Source of the DNA: Macrobrachium rosenbergii | Lineage: Eukaryota > Arthropoda > Malacostraca > Decapoda > Palaemonidae | DNA length: 64,000 nt | Direction of reading: 5' to 3' | Assembly: GCF_040412425.1 (NCBI RefSeq) | Contig: NC_089744.1 | Span: forward strand, 42,986,099 to 43,050,098 | Shown here: one piece after another, positions 10,900 to 19,639 of the stretch | How the letters are laid out: the number at the start of each line of letters is the position of its first letter | How positions within the stretch are numbered: the stretch's first letter is position 1 | Notes under the pieces: model-generated | Databases searched by the model: none | Seen by the model: only the letters and a program-made list of their open reading frames with translations | What the model was told of the DNA's origin: nothing | Program-made: the position numbers and the translations under genes

Positions 10900-11519
10900 T
10901 GAGTAAGATGAATGTAAGTGCGGAAGTGGACTCTTTGTATTCGGAAGAGGGTATGAAAGGACAGAGTGAAAGTAGCGAAAGTGAGAAAGAAGTGAGAAAG
11001 GCTATGTATGTGAGGGAGGTACCCCGGTGTGAAAGGTATAATGAGTATGGAAGTAGGGATGTGCATGATTTCTTTAGGGAGTATGAAAGGTTTTGTCAGG
11101 ATAAGTATGGGGAGAGTAAGAGAGTGTGGGCACGAGAATTAGGAGAATATTTGACTGGGTTTTTGCTTGATATGTATAGGGTTATTATGAGTGTGGGAGA
11201 TGTTGAGTATGACAAGGTGAAAGCTAGACTAGTTGAGCAAGCGAGGCGTATGAAAGCGAGTGTTAAGTATAAGAGGAAGAATGGATTTGATGAGGCAAGA
11301 ATGAAAGCTGGGGAAACCTTGTCACTGTATGCTTGTAGGCTGAAGAATTTGGCGAGGAAGAAGTTTGGGGATGATGGGATAGATGAATGTAAGGAGTTAG
11401 TACGAAAGTTGTTAGAGACAGTGCCAGATGGAGTGAGAGAATTTGTGAACTTGAAGCGGAAGGAGAAGAAAAGATGGACGAGTGAAAGGTTGACTTGGGA
11501 GAAATTTTGGAAATTGTAG
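10899..11519 (+). CDS. LTR element ORF2: capsid-like gag
   Basis: ATG at 10899 overlaps the ORF1 stop. In the 206-residue product, residues 55-110 read DVHDFFREYERFCQDKYGES and later WARELGEYLTGFLLDMYRVI, then YDKVKARLVEQ. This fits the FF..YE..C...W...L..YL.G....Y...VK..L pattern of retrotransposon gag capsids. The frame stops at 11519, and the gag tail continues in another frame (11495-11797), so there is a frameshift near 11500. Confidence 0.7.
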   Translation: MSKMNVSAEVDSLYSEEGMKGQSESSESEKEVRKAMYVREVPRCERYNEYGSRDVHDFFREYERFCQDKYGESKRVWARELGEYLTGFLLDMYRVIMSVGDVEYDKVKARLVEQARRMKASVKYKRKNGFDEARMKAGETLSLYACRLKNLARKKFGDDGIDECKELVRKLLETVPDGVREFVNLKRKEKKRWTSERLTWEKFWKL

Positions 11520-11797
11520 AAGATTATGAGCTTGACAGGGTTATAAAAGAGAGCAGAAGTGTGAGTGTAAGGGCTGGGGTAGATAGAGTGCCAGAGTTTG
11601 GAAGCTTTAGGGATGCAGTGTTGAGGGGCCCAATGAGAATGGCAGATAGTGTAATAGATAGGAGTGTAAGAGCAAGTAATGTGGAGGTGCCAGTGAGGAT
11701 GAATGGTGGGTTTGTAAGGGAACAACGGGTTGGACGGGTTAGGGATAGTGGTGTACAAAGGAAGGTCGGTGAGTGGAAGTCGAGCGAAGTGTTTTAG
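11495..11797 (+). pseudogene. Gag tail in shifted frame
   Basis: A 100-codon frame begins with GEILEIVEDYELDRVI, overlapping the end of ORF2, and ends just before the first zinc knuckle. It is probably the natural continuation of gag separated by an indel. Confidence 0.5.
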
Positions 11798-12080
11798 ATG
11801 TGGAAAGGAAGGACATACAAAGAATGAGTGTAGGTGGGCTTTAGGAGCGTGTTTGGTGTGGGCAATCGGGACATTTGGTAAGTGAGTGTACGAAAGATAG
11901 GGGTTAAATGCTACAGGTGCAGACAGGTGGGTCAAATTGCTAATGGTTGTAGGGTACCTGAGTGAATGTAATATGTGGCAACTGTGGTAAGAATGGGCAT
12001 TATGCGAGAATGTGTTCAGAACTGAGAGCGAAGTGTGTCGAATGTGGAATGGAAGGGCATGTATCAAGTGTATGTAGACG
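11790..12080 (+). pseudogene. Nucleocapsid region with four CCHC boxes
   Basis: C-x2-C-x4-H-x4-C boxes start at 11790 (CFRCGKEGHTKNEC), 11974 (CGNCGKNGHYARMC) and 12034 (CVECGMEGHVSSVC). A fourth at 11909 (CYRCRQVGQIANGC) has Gln in place of His. They fall in three frames, so the region carries at least two indels. Such knuckles bind the element's RNA. Confidence 0.75.
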
Positions 12081-12119
12081 AAAGAGGGTGACTGTGACAG
12101 CGAATTCGGGAAACTGAGT

Positions 12120-12461
12120 GTGAAGGGGGTTCAAATGGGTGGATCCTCCAGGATGCAAGCGGTGCGTGTGATGCATGTACATGAGGGGTTGTTGCATGAG
12201 GGAGGCTTTGCTGGAAAGACTGACGAGTGCATGAGTGTGCAAGTGTGTTGTAAGGGAGTAAGATTGATTGCGTTAGTAGATACCGGGTGTAGTATGAATG
12301 TCATATTTAAGAATGGATGTGAGAAATTGAGGAATACGTGTGAAATTAGGAATTGTCAGGGAGAAGTAAGAGGGATTGGAAATTTAGGGATAGCAGTGGT
12401 TGGAAGAGTGTGTGAACGGTTAGAAATTGGGGGTGTAATGGGGGATGGTGGTCCGTCCTAG
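12120..12461 (+). CDS. Retropepsin-like aspartic protease
   Basis: The frame reads ...GVRLIALVDTGCSMNVIF, with the D-T-G active-site triad preceded by hydrophobic residues. GIGNLGIAVVGR follows, similar to the flap/second-strand region. About 110 codons are open; the start (alternative codon) is uncertain. It would cleave the gag polyprotein. No RT follows, unlike in ordinary gag-pol. Confidence 0.7.
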   Translation: MKGVQMGGSSRMQAVRVMHVHEGLLHEGGFAGKTDECMSVQVCCKGVRLIALVDTGCSMNVIFKNGCEKLRNTCEIRNCQGEVRGIGNLGIAVVGRVCERLEIGGVMGDGGPS

Positions 12462-12863
12462 TATGAATGTAATTGAATTACGTATGAAAGGGGATGTGCT
12501 TGGGGATTTGTATTTGGGGAAGGATGGTAGGGTTGAGCAAAAATTGTGGAAGTGAGTGCCTGTGATTGCGACAGAGAGGGTAAAAGTGCCACATGAGATT
12601 GGAGAAGTTGTGAGTGTGAAAGTGGCATGGCCGGATAGCCTCGGGATAGCCAACAATGATAGTTGTGAGTAAGTAGTTGAGGGAATAGACGTAAATAAAT
12701 TAGTCAGGGCAAATGTGTGTGTATATGATGGGGTTTTGAACATGGGAGATCCGAGGGTATATATAACGTCATTGCCGAGTGTCAGGAAGAAGCGAGTGTG
12801 AGGAATATGTGAGGGAGATTGCGTGGGAATATCACGTACATTGGTGAATGTGGATGATGAGAG

Positions 12864-13487
12864 GTGCGTGAAGGTACGACAGGTGATTTGAAAGGAGTTA
12901 ATGATTGGACGTATGAGGAGTTGAAAGAAAGAGTAAAGGTAGATGAAAATGTAAGTGATAACGTAAGTGAACGGAATGATCGTAAGTTGTGTGATAGGGG
13001 TGTGAGTGCCAAAGTGAAAATGAGTGATAAAGCGTGTAATACGGATAAATGGGATGGTATGAATAGAACGTATAGCATATGCGGGTTTGATATAACTGAG
13101 TTGACTGAACGTGTAGGGGTGAGTGAACGGTTGGAGGTGAGCGAAAGTGTAAGAGTAAGAGAGCGTAGCAGTAATAGACGAGTGATTGAAAGCATGAATG
13201 AATCGTTGCAAGAGTTGGAAAGGTCAATGAGCGAATGGGATGGGTTAGTTGAAGAATTGGGGGAGGTATTTGGAAACGAGTTAGAGGGTATAGATGAGAC
13301 TGTGGATGAAATTGAGAGTGGTAATAGTGAAGAAGATAGCGTGAATCTGAGAGAGAATGGAGGAGAAAATGTAAATCTGAATGTTGCTGGAAGAGAGAGC
13401 GAGTCTGAGAGAATGATTGCGTGCCCGCGAACGAGTTCTAAAGGACCTGCTAGTGAGCATCCGTGGGTGTTGCGTAAGGCAATTTGA
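12864..13487 (+). CDS. LTR element 3' ORF, acidic, unknown
   Basis: An uninterrupted 207-codon frame rich in Glu, Ser, Asn and Arg, with a predicted helical segment around RRVIESMNESLQELERSMSE, ending ...SEHPWVLRKAI close to the 3' LTR. Not recognised. The tail vaguely resembles the end of gypsy-type pol products, so this may be what remains after the polymerase was lost. Confidence 0.45.
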   Translation: MREGTTGDLKGVNDWTYEELKERVKVDENVSDNVSERNDRKLCDRGVSAKVKMSDKACNTDKWDGMNRTYSICGFDITELTERVGVSERLEVSESVRVRERSSNRRVIESMNESLQELERSMSEWDGLVEELGEVFGNELEGIDETVDEIESGNSEEDSVNLRENGGENVNLNVAGRESESERMIACPRTSSKGPASEHPWVLRKAI

Positions 13488-13520
13488 ATGCAGTATGAAA
13501 AGTGTTGGTTTGAAAATGCT

Positions 13521-13534
13521 AAAAGGGGGAGAAT
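13521..13534 (+). other. Polypurine tract
   Basis: aaaagggggagaat ends immediately before the 3' LTR (tatagaggg), the position expected for the plus-strand primer. Confidence 0.8.
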
Positions 13535-14102
13535 TATAGAGGGATGAATGAATTTTTACTTAGCATTTCCCAACGTTCTGTGTGAGAGTTTTAGTTTGCC
13601 GTTTGAGATGGTTTTGTAAAGTAACGTAAGTTTTGAGTGAGAGAGAGAGAGAGAGAGAGCGAGTGTAATTGTCGTTAGTGAGTGTTTCGGTTGTTGGAAG
13701 AGGGATAAGGGTCGTTAGTTGGAGTTTGTTTACGGCGCTGTCTGTCTGTGAAAATGTGAAGGAGATTTCGGTTTTGGGGGAGTCTTTAGTCAGAGCTAGT
13801 GCCGGTCAGTGGTTTCGTGTTGGACAGTTTTTTGTATGTTTTTCCGAGAGTTGTTAGTTTTTCTTGTTGGTGTGCTATTTTATTGTGTGTATATGGTTCT
13901 ATTTCCTTTTTTTTATTTATATTTCCTGGTTGTGTAGAGTCTGTTTTCAGTTTTGTTTGTGTGGTTTTGTGTGCTGTGTTGGCGACCGTGGACACCTTAA
14001 TCCATCTCCCAGCAACCGAGGATCAGGGTGAGTGTTGTGTGTGGTTATATGTTCTGTGTATCTGTGTTGTGTGCTGTTTTTGTGTTTTTGAATTCCGCCA
14101 CA
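13535..14102 (+). repeat. 3' LTR
   Basis: 568 bp, nearly identical to the 5' LTR. It differs by shorter or longer GA tracts and by about 40 bp of extra sequence near 13880-13920, between ttttat/tttat repeats. It ends gaattccgccaca, followed by target duplication atga. Confidence 0.88.
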
Positions 14103-14106
14103 ATGA

Positions 14107-14849
14107 TCAAATTCAGCGTACCCTGTAACTTCTTATTGGACATCAGTATGTTTCAGACCAGATCTTTCGAAGCCAGGGGCATCAGTCTGTCCATCGCATT
14201 CAGGAAGAACCTGTTGGTCAGGTACTAGGATGGAACATAATCGTGCAGACCACATTATTCTCCTTTTACCTTGGGGTGTTGCCCATAGGTCCTTGGACTC
14301 CTTTTCCTTGGATCCTATGGTGGATGCTCAACAAGTCATGTAGTTCACCAAGCTCTTGAGGGACAGGTTGCATCTTGCCTGAGGTGTGCGACTGCTAGGA
14401 GAAGGTGTTATGGGTTTGGCCTCTTCCCTTTCTCCTGTCTTCCTTCCTCTTCCAGTGGGCAGAGGAACAGTAAACAATCAGTCATGTGCTGGTCTGGTGT
14501 GCATGCTGGTGATCTAGATGACTGCGTATCCTATCTATAATCTAGCTCCATTTGGATTAGTAGATGCAAATCCTTCCTTCTCTCTAGCAAGGGAAGAGAG
14601 GGACTGACTATGAGCAAACCAGTTGGTTATCTTAGCTTTATAGTCTCTGAGACTGTGGGTTCATCCAAACCTTTTCGAATCAAGGATATTACATTCCTTT
14701 AATTCGAAATGCCCAGAAGTCTGACGATAGAACATCTCTCTTTTCCAATAGATCAGAGGTATGGTCTCCTTCCTTTGCTCTTTCATGACCAGGAAGAGAG
14801 TATCCAAGTGAGCCAAACCAGTCAGTTCAGAGATTTACTCCAAAAGTAA
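14107..14849 (+). other. DIRS-D 3' body, no gene identified
   Basis: Sequence between the LTR insertion and the internal complementary region. Short plus-strand frames only; no recombinase motif was recognised. Confidence 0.5.
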
Positions 14850-14945
14850 GTCTCCCATGTGTAAAGACCAAGGAACAAATGACAAATTTTTAAAGTAGTT
14901 TGTATTTATCCTAACATACAAACCTGAGGTCTTTACATTAAGGGC
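14850..14945. repeat. DIRS-D internal complementary region (circle junction)
   Basis: The first half (about 14850-14877) resembles the complement of the element's left edge near 5735. The second half, with ctaacatacaaacctgagg (about 14911-14929), is the exact complement of the outer right edge near 15134-15152. In DIRS elements this region templates completion of the circular cDNA. Confidence 0.6.
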
Positions 14946-14987
14946 CCACCTCTTACCAACCCTCATTCTCTTACCTGGGCCAAAAGG

Positions 14988-15130
14988 TAAACTGCATAGA
15001 ACTGAATGTATACTGATTGGGTGGGCGGTACTTCCACCCCTACCATCGGTAACTGTTACCATAACCAACCCTGCAAAAGTTTAACGGCCAGACTTCCAGC
15101 TCGCTGAAAGTTAATCCCCACATGTAAAGA
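14988..15130 (-). repeat. DIRS-D right inverted terminal repeat
   Basis: The reverse complement of 5735-5882; the shared core reads ggtaactgttaccataacca here. The outer edge continues to about 15178 (acctcaggtttgtatgttag). Confidence 0.75.
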
Positions 15131-15189
15131 CCTCAGGTTTGTATGTTAGGAAAAATACAAATTACTTTAAAAATCTGTCATATTTGAGT

Positions 15190-16340
15190 TCCCATACTTG
15201 TTGGGTAGAGCAGTTACTGAGAAGTTTGGTTTTCTGTTTTCTTTTCCAGTTCTTGAAGCAGTGATGGAATCACTTGCAGAACAGTTGCTAATGTTCATTG
15301 TTTGTTCCTTAAGTTTCTCAAGGAGTGATTTACAGCGTTTCATTCCTCCTTCTTCAGTTGGCACTGGCAGTTCCTCAGCCTCTGGCAGAGGGATTTTTTA
15401 TCTACTGTTTTTTATGGTGAAAGCACCATGATAGCATTCCAGCCCTCTTTCCTTGTCAGCCTCTCATTTGCATTTTCTGTTGAGTGGTGCGCTAATTGCA
15501 ACTTATGCTTGAATTCTCCAGCAGTCCCTTAGAGACTCGGTTTTCTCACAGCATTGCAAGGAAATTGCGTACCTCTTAGTGTTGTCAGTGAATGTACATC
15601 AAGAAGGAAGGGGAGGGGTTATGTCTTCTATGATTAGTATCATAGGAGGAGGAATCTTTGCTCAGAGCATTCCTCATTGGGTTTGCAGACTTTCCCTTTT
15701 ATCAAAGCTGACTTAGTCCCTTTGGGTAGGTGTAAAGGCTAGGGTTTACCCCTGCAATCTTTTTCTAATTGGGTTAAACGTCTCCTCTTGAGTAGAGTTG
15801 TCTATTCTTTAAGTGCTGAATAGTCTCTGTCTCTTGAGAGCTTGAGTCCCACTTTGAGGTATCTTTCAAGACTGAATTGGGCTGTCTTAAACGTGTTGAA
15901 CAGTCTCCATTCTCTCAGAAACTTCAGTCCCAAATGAAATGTTCTTAGTGCTTTAAGCACCATGAGATGGTTTTCAAGATTATTCCACTGTTAGACTGAG
16001 TCTTTACCCTACTGTTCTTTTCTGGCCTCTGCTTATGATTGGGGAAGTCTTATGACATCCGGTATTGCATTTGGCTTACTGTATGGGAAAGATCTCTTTC
16101 ATTCCATAATTTTTCAGTAGAAACAGTATCTCAAGTTTTGTCTTTTTTTGAGCAGAGATTGAAAGTTTCCTCAATTCTTCCCTTTGAATCTAAGGTAGAG
16201 ATCTGGACAAGATACTGTTTTGTCAGCCTGCGCAGTTATCCACTCCTGGGGTTTGGTGTTTTCTTCTTTAATTATTACCAGTTAGTGGTAGAAAGGGTTG
16301 TTTAGGAACCCTTTCTGTTGGTTTCATCTCTTGTTCTCCT
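15190..16340 (+). repeat. Diverged repeat, copy 1
   Basis: Aligns by eye with 17765-18735 in the same orientation at an offset near 2.58 kb. Shared landmarks include aattctccagcag, catcaagaag and atcttctatg-type segments, then gggttaaac/gggttagac and ccactgttagactgagtc-type blocks. Indels are frequent. It is probably an old transposon body (DIRS-like gag is possible but unproven). Confidence 0.6.
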
Positions 16341-17764
16341 GCATCCCAAAATTTGTGACGAAGAATTAATTTTTCGGTTCTTAACCCAAGGGTCGAAAGT
16401 TTCTCGGTTCCCTCCTTTCAATAATTCATTGGTGGAGAGCTAGATGAAATGTTGCTATGCCTGATTCACGCCCCAAATATTACTAGAGAACCAGAGTGCA
16501 AGTGCCTTTTCATAAGCACAAGACATTTCAAAAAGGAGGTATTGAAACACCATCACTTGGCCTGAGGTTGTGATTTCCAAAGCCTATGATTCCCCCCTTA
16601 ACCCCAGTAGTGCAGAGGACCCTAGGGACACTGGGCCAATTGGTAATGAGAGACTTAATGGGGCTGTCAAACTAACTTTACTTCATTCTACTTAAGGGAT
16701 GTCATCCACAAATCCCATGACACCTTTTCATGCGGTGGCAGCTCAACAAGTAGTGTTGAGCTGTAGGATACTTGGATGGTTCCTGGTGAAAACATTACCC
16801 ACCAAGAACTGCCCAGGTATCCTGCAGCTCATTTTAGAGTGTTTGGCTAGTGTGCACAGCTCTTGATGGGAGAGGTGGTGTGAGCACCGACCTGTTCTCC
16901 TACGACCCATACCCCTGAATATTTATGCCAGAGTACAAGCTGGACCCAAATGAGTGCAGGTAAGTGACACTGCAAATATTCGTCTCACCTTCTATATCAA
17001 GGGAGGGGGGGAGGCAAGGTAGAGCCTTTTACCCATAATAAAGCTGCCAACTGACAGTTGCCAGCCTTTGAGGAGGGAAGCAGTTCTTCAGGATAAGTCT
17101 GATATGATTCTGGTTCATAAGACACCGGAGCAGAGATAGAGGGCACTCTCCACATTGACAGTGGAGAGTGTTCTTTAGACGGCCTCCTGTGTTAATGAGC
17201 TTAGAGAGGTAATGGCGCCCTTCCTGTTCCGGTGGGGATAACCTTCCCAGCCTTGGCAGGTGGTCCTAGGTCATCTGTTGCCACAAGGTATCTTGTATCC
17301 CTTGTACAACCTTTTTAAAGTGAGTATTAGGATACTTTGGCTTTTTTACTCTACTCTACTCTTTCAGTATAGCTTTAGTTTTGGAAGACTCTGAAGGGCT
17401 GGTGAACACTTTGAATTAATTTCATCTCAGGTGTGCCTTTCAGGCAGCATTGTTCTTGTCGAGTTTATGCAAATTCAGTGCTGCAGGCTTTTGGAATGTC
17501 TGAAAGTCTCAGTGGTGGATTAGCAGTCACACTTTTGTCAGGATTACACCTCTGTCAGGAGTTAAGTATCATGTAAAAATGAGCCCTGTCTCATACTTAA
17601 CTTCCTTAGTAGTGCAGGTGCCCAAGGGATGGTTTGCTACCACTGGGTTGTCTGCATTATGCATTCCACACGGCAGAATGTCAATGCAGTTCAACTTGCC
17701 TGTCAGTGTCATCGGTAGGCATTTTGGGTCCATGCTCTCATGAATAGTAAAGAAGTTTTGCTCT
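16341..17764. other. Spacer between diverged repeats, with hairpins
   Basis: No gene recognised. It contains a long hairpin (16758-16830) and a perfect 10-bp inverted repeat, cactctccac / gtggagagtg, at about 17143-17169. Confidence 0.5.
16758..16830. repeat. 31-bp inverted repeat (hairpin)
   Basis: Arms 16758-16788 (gagctgtaggatacttgg...) and 16800-16830 (complement ...cctgcagctc) match at most positions around an 11-bp loop. Likely part of a transposon end. Confidence 0.7.
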
Positions 17765-18735
17765 TTCAAGCAACAGGTAGAATCAAGGATTATAGAGAAC
17801 TTTGGTTTTCTGATATAATTGTCAGTTTTGGAGTGGTGATGGAATTCAGTTCCATTACCTGTAAAACATTTGTGTTTGTTGTTCACTTTCCCTAGCTTCT
17901 TCAAGGAGTGATAAGGTCTCCTATTCCTTATTCTTCGCTGGGAGTTCCTTGTTGGCCAATTGCCAAGGGGCTTCCTGATCTGCTGTTTTCTGGTCAAAGC
18001 ACTGTAAGAGCAACCCAGCCATCTTTCCTTGTTAGCCTCTTGTTTGCCTTCAAAGTTGAGTGATACACCTCCTGCAACTTACTCTAGAATTCTCCAGCAG
18101 CTCCTGAGAGAATGATTTTCTTGCAGGTTAGCAAGGAGTTTAGTGTACCTTTTAAGTTTTTCAACAAACATGCATCAAGAAGAGCAGTATCTTCTATGGT
18201 TAGTATCCTATACAGGAAATCGCTGCTCAGAACCTATATTAAGTAGGTCTCATACTTTGTTACCTTAGTGGAGTCGGATCCTTTTCAGTATGTGACATAA
18301 AGACTAGGGTTTGTCTTTACAATCTTTCTCTGATTGGGTTAGACCTCTCCTCTTTGGGGGTGATCTATATACTTCCTCCAAGTCTCTTCCCCATTGTTGG
18401 ACTGACTCTTTAGCAGTTAGACTGTTCTTGCTTGGTCTTGGCATATAATTTGTTACGTTCTTTGGCTTGCTGTATTACATTCAGCTTTCAGTAGGGTGAG
18501 GATTGCTCTCTTTCCATTTTTCCTCAAAGGAACTGGTAGCTCAAGTCTCATTTCTTTTGACAAGAGATTAAGAGTTTCTTCAATTCTTCCTCCCAAATCT
18601 ACTACATGAGAGACTGCTTTGCTGGCCTGCACTTTGAAGTACCTGTGAAATTATCCACTCTCACAGTTGGAATGTTTCCTTCCTTCATTAGTACCATTAA
18701 CACTGGAACTCTTTCTTTTGGCTTTGTATGGTTTC
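17765..18735 (+). repeat. Diverged repeat, copy 2
   Basis: Second copy of the 15190-16340 sequence (for example aattctccagcagctcctgag at about 18091 against aattctccagcagtccctt at about 15512). Short plus-strand frames are interrupted by stops. Confidence 0.6.
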
Positions 18736-19261
18736 TTTGTGACCTATGATGGATGTCCAGCATGCAGTGTAATCACCTGAGCTCTGTATTGGGCTAAGTC
18801 AGTACCTTGTCTGATGTATCTAAGCCTAGTATAAGTCTGGAAGTGCTAGTGGAATGACTGGATTCCATTTCATCCACATTCCCTCTTTTGAAAGCAGCAT
18901 CTGGGTCTAAGTACAATAGAGTTTAGTCCAGCATCCAGTTCTGGGTTTTACCAAGACCAAACTGCCTCCCTGCTTGAAGCCTCCTGCAGGAGACATCCTT
19001 GTTCTCCAAATGCTTCCTTACTCGAGTAACCTCTTCTTTCCTTAAGTGGGACACTCAGGGCCAGGGTCCTACTAATCTGGCCAACTATTTCACTAGACTG
19101 GTAGGGGGTCATGACCTCCCTTGCATGCTAGGGAACTTGGATCTTGGCAGTTCTGTGGTGGTTCAAACTCCGGTCAGGTGAAGGGACTGCCCCCACCTAA
19201 GGAGTATATCTCCTATATAAAAGGCGATGATTTGTACAGTATTACCATTGGAGCAGATAAA
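18736..19261. other. Unassigned repetitive sequence
   Basis: No coding frame of note. It continues the transposon-like region up to the inverted repeat at 19262. Confidence 0.4.
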
Positions 19262-19495
19262 TTTTGAATAAATTTATATTTTTCCTAGGTATACAAACCA
19301 GGGCCTTTATTTTTCATCCCACCTCGACTGCCCCGCTTAGTCCCTGCAGCCAAAGGAAAAGTGAGTGACCGCCTGGTTAACCACCTTGTTACCAATTTTC
19401 AACTGGTTTCCAGTTAATGCTAAAAGATACTACTACATAAAAGGCTCTGGTTTGTATACCTATGAAACACAAATTATTAAAAATTTGGTATTTTT
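19262..19495. repeat. Inverted-repeat remnant resembling a DIRS terminus
   Basis: Arms near 19271-19310 and 19439-19485 contain taggtatacaaaccagggcc and its imperfect complement. The word tatttttccta..tacaaacc also occurs at the outer edge of DIRS-D (15134-15175), so this is probably a terminus of a related element. It adjoins the putative DENND6 3' end. Confidence 0.5.
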
Positions 19496-19639
19496 CCATG
19501 ATTTTCTTCATGCAATAAAAGGCTTTATCCTGCTAATTCCATGTTACAGATTTTTTGGCCAACTGTCCTCATATCGTCTCATCACATGCCCAAACCATCT
19601 TAAATTTCTATATCATAATGTGGCTACATTTTCATGAGA

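Larger units (their letters stand above)
9656..14102 (+). mobile_element. LTR retrotransposon, complete ends, gag-pro without recognisable pol
   Basis: Two long direct repeats (9656-10200 and 13535-14102) are flanked by a 4-bp target duplication, ATGA (9652-9655 and 14103-14106). A primer-binding site follows the 5' LTR and a purine tract precedes the 3' LTR. The 3.3-kb interior encodes a coiled-coil/Lys-rich ORF, a capsid-like ORF, four CCHC boxes, an aspartic protease and an acidic ORF. It has no reverse transcriptase, RNase H or integrase, and no envelope. It is probably a Metaviridae(Ty3/gypsy)-like non-autonomous copy or family. By eye the LTRs differ by only a handful of substitutions plus indels, so the insertion is young. 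It lies inside DIRS-D. Confidence 0.88.
5725..15178 (+). mobile_element. DIRS-D: tyrosine-recombinase-type element, interrupted by an LTR retrotransposon
   Basis: Inverted terminal repeats lie at about 5735-5882 and 14988-15130; both contain tggttatggtaacagttacc, in opposite orientation. An internal complementary region at 14850-14945 joins a complement of the left edge (cccatgtgtaaagacc) to a complement of the right edge (cataca aacctgaggtcttta). This edge-to-edge junction defines DIRS architecture. The body is about 5 kb once the 4.45-kb LTR element is removed. I found gag-like Ser/Arg-rich sequence but no convincing RT or recombinase, so it is a deleted or strongly decayed copy. Confidence 0.6.

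Noticed and set aside
10374..13227. Long minus-strand frames rich in Ser, Thr, His and Pro (for example 11096-12067, 12420-13211)
   Set aside because: They are antisense to the GA-rich gag region of the LTR element; composition explains the lack of stops, and there is no motif or start context.
9656..14102. Possible endogenous retrovirus
   Set aside because: LTRs, primer site, CCHC boxes and protease are shared with LTR retrotransposons; no envelope, RT or integrase was seen, so a retrotransposon is the better call.
17569..17997. 142-codon minus-strand frame
   Set aside because: Antisense of the diverged repeat copy 2; no domain, no splice or promoter context, and the related copy at 15190 does not keep it.
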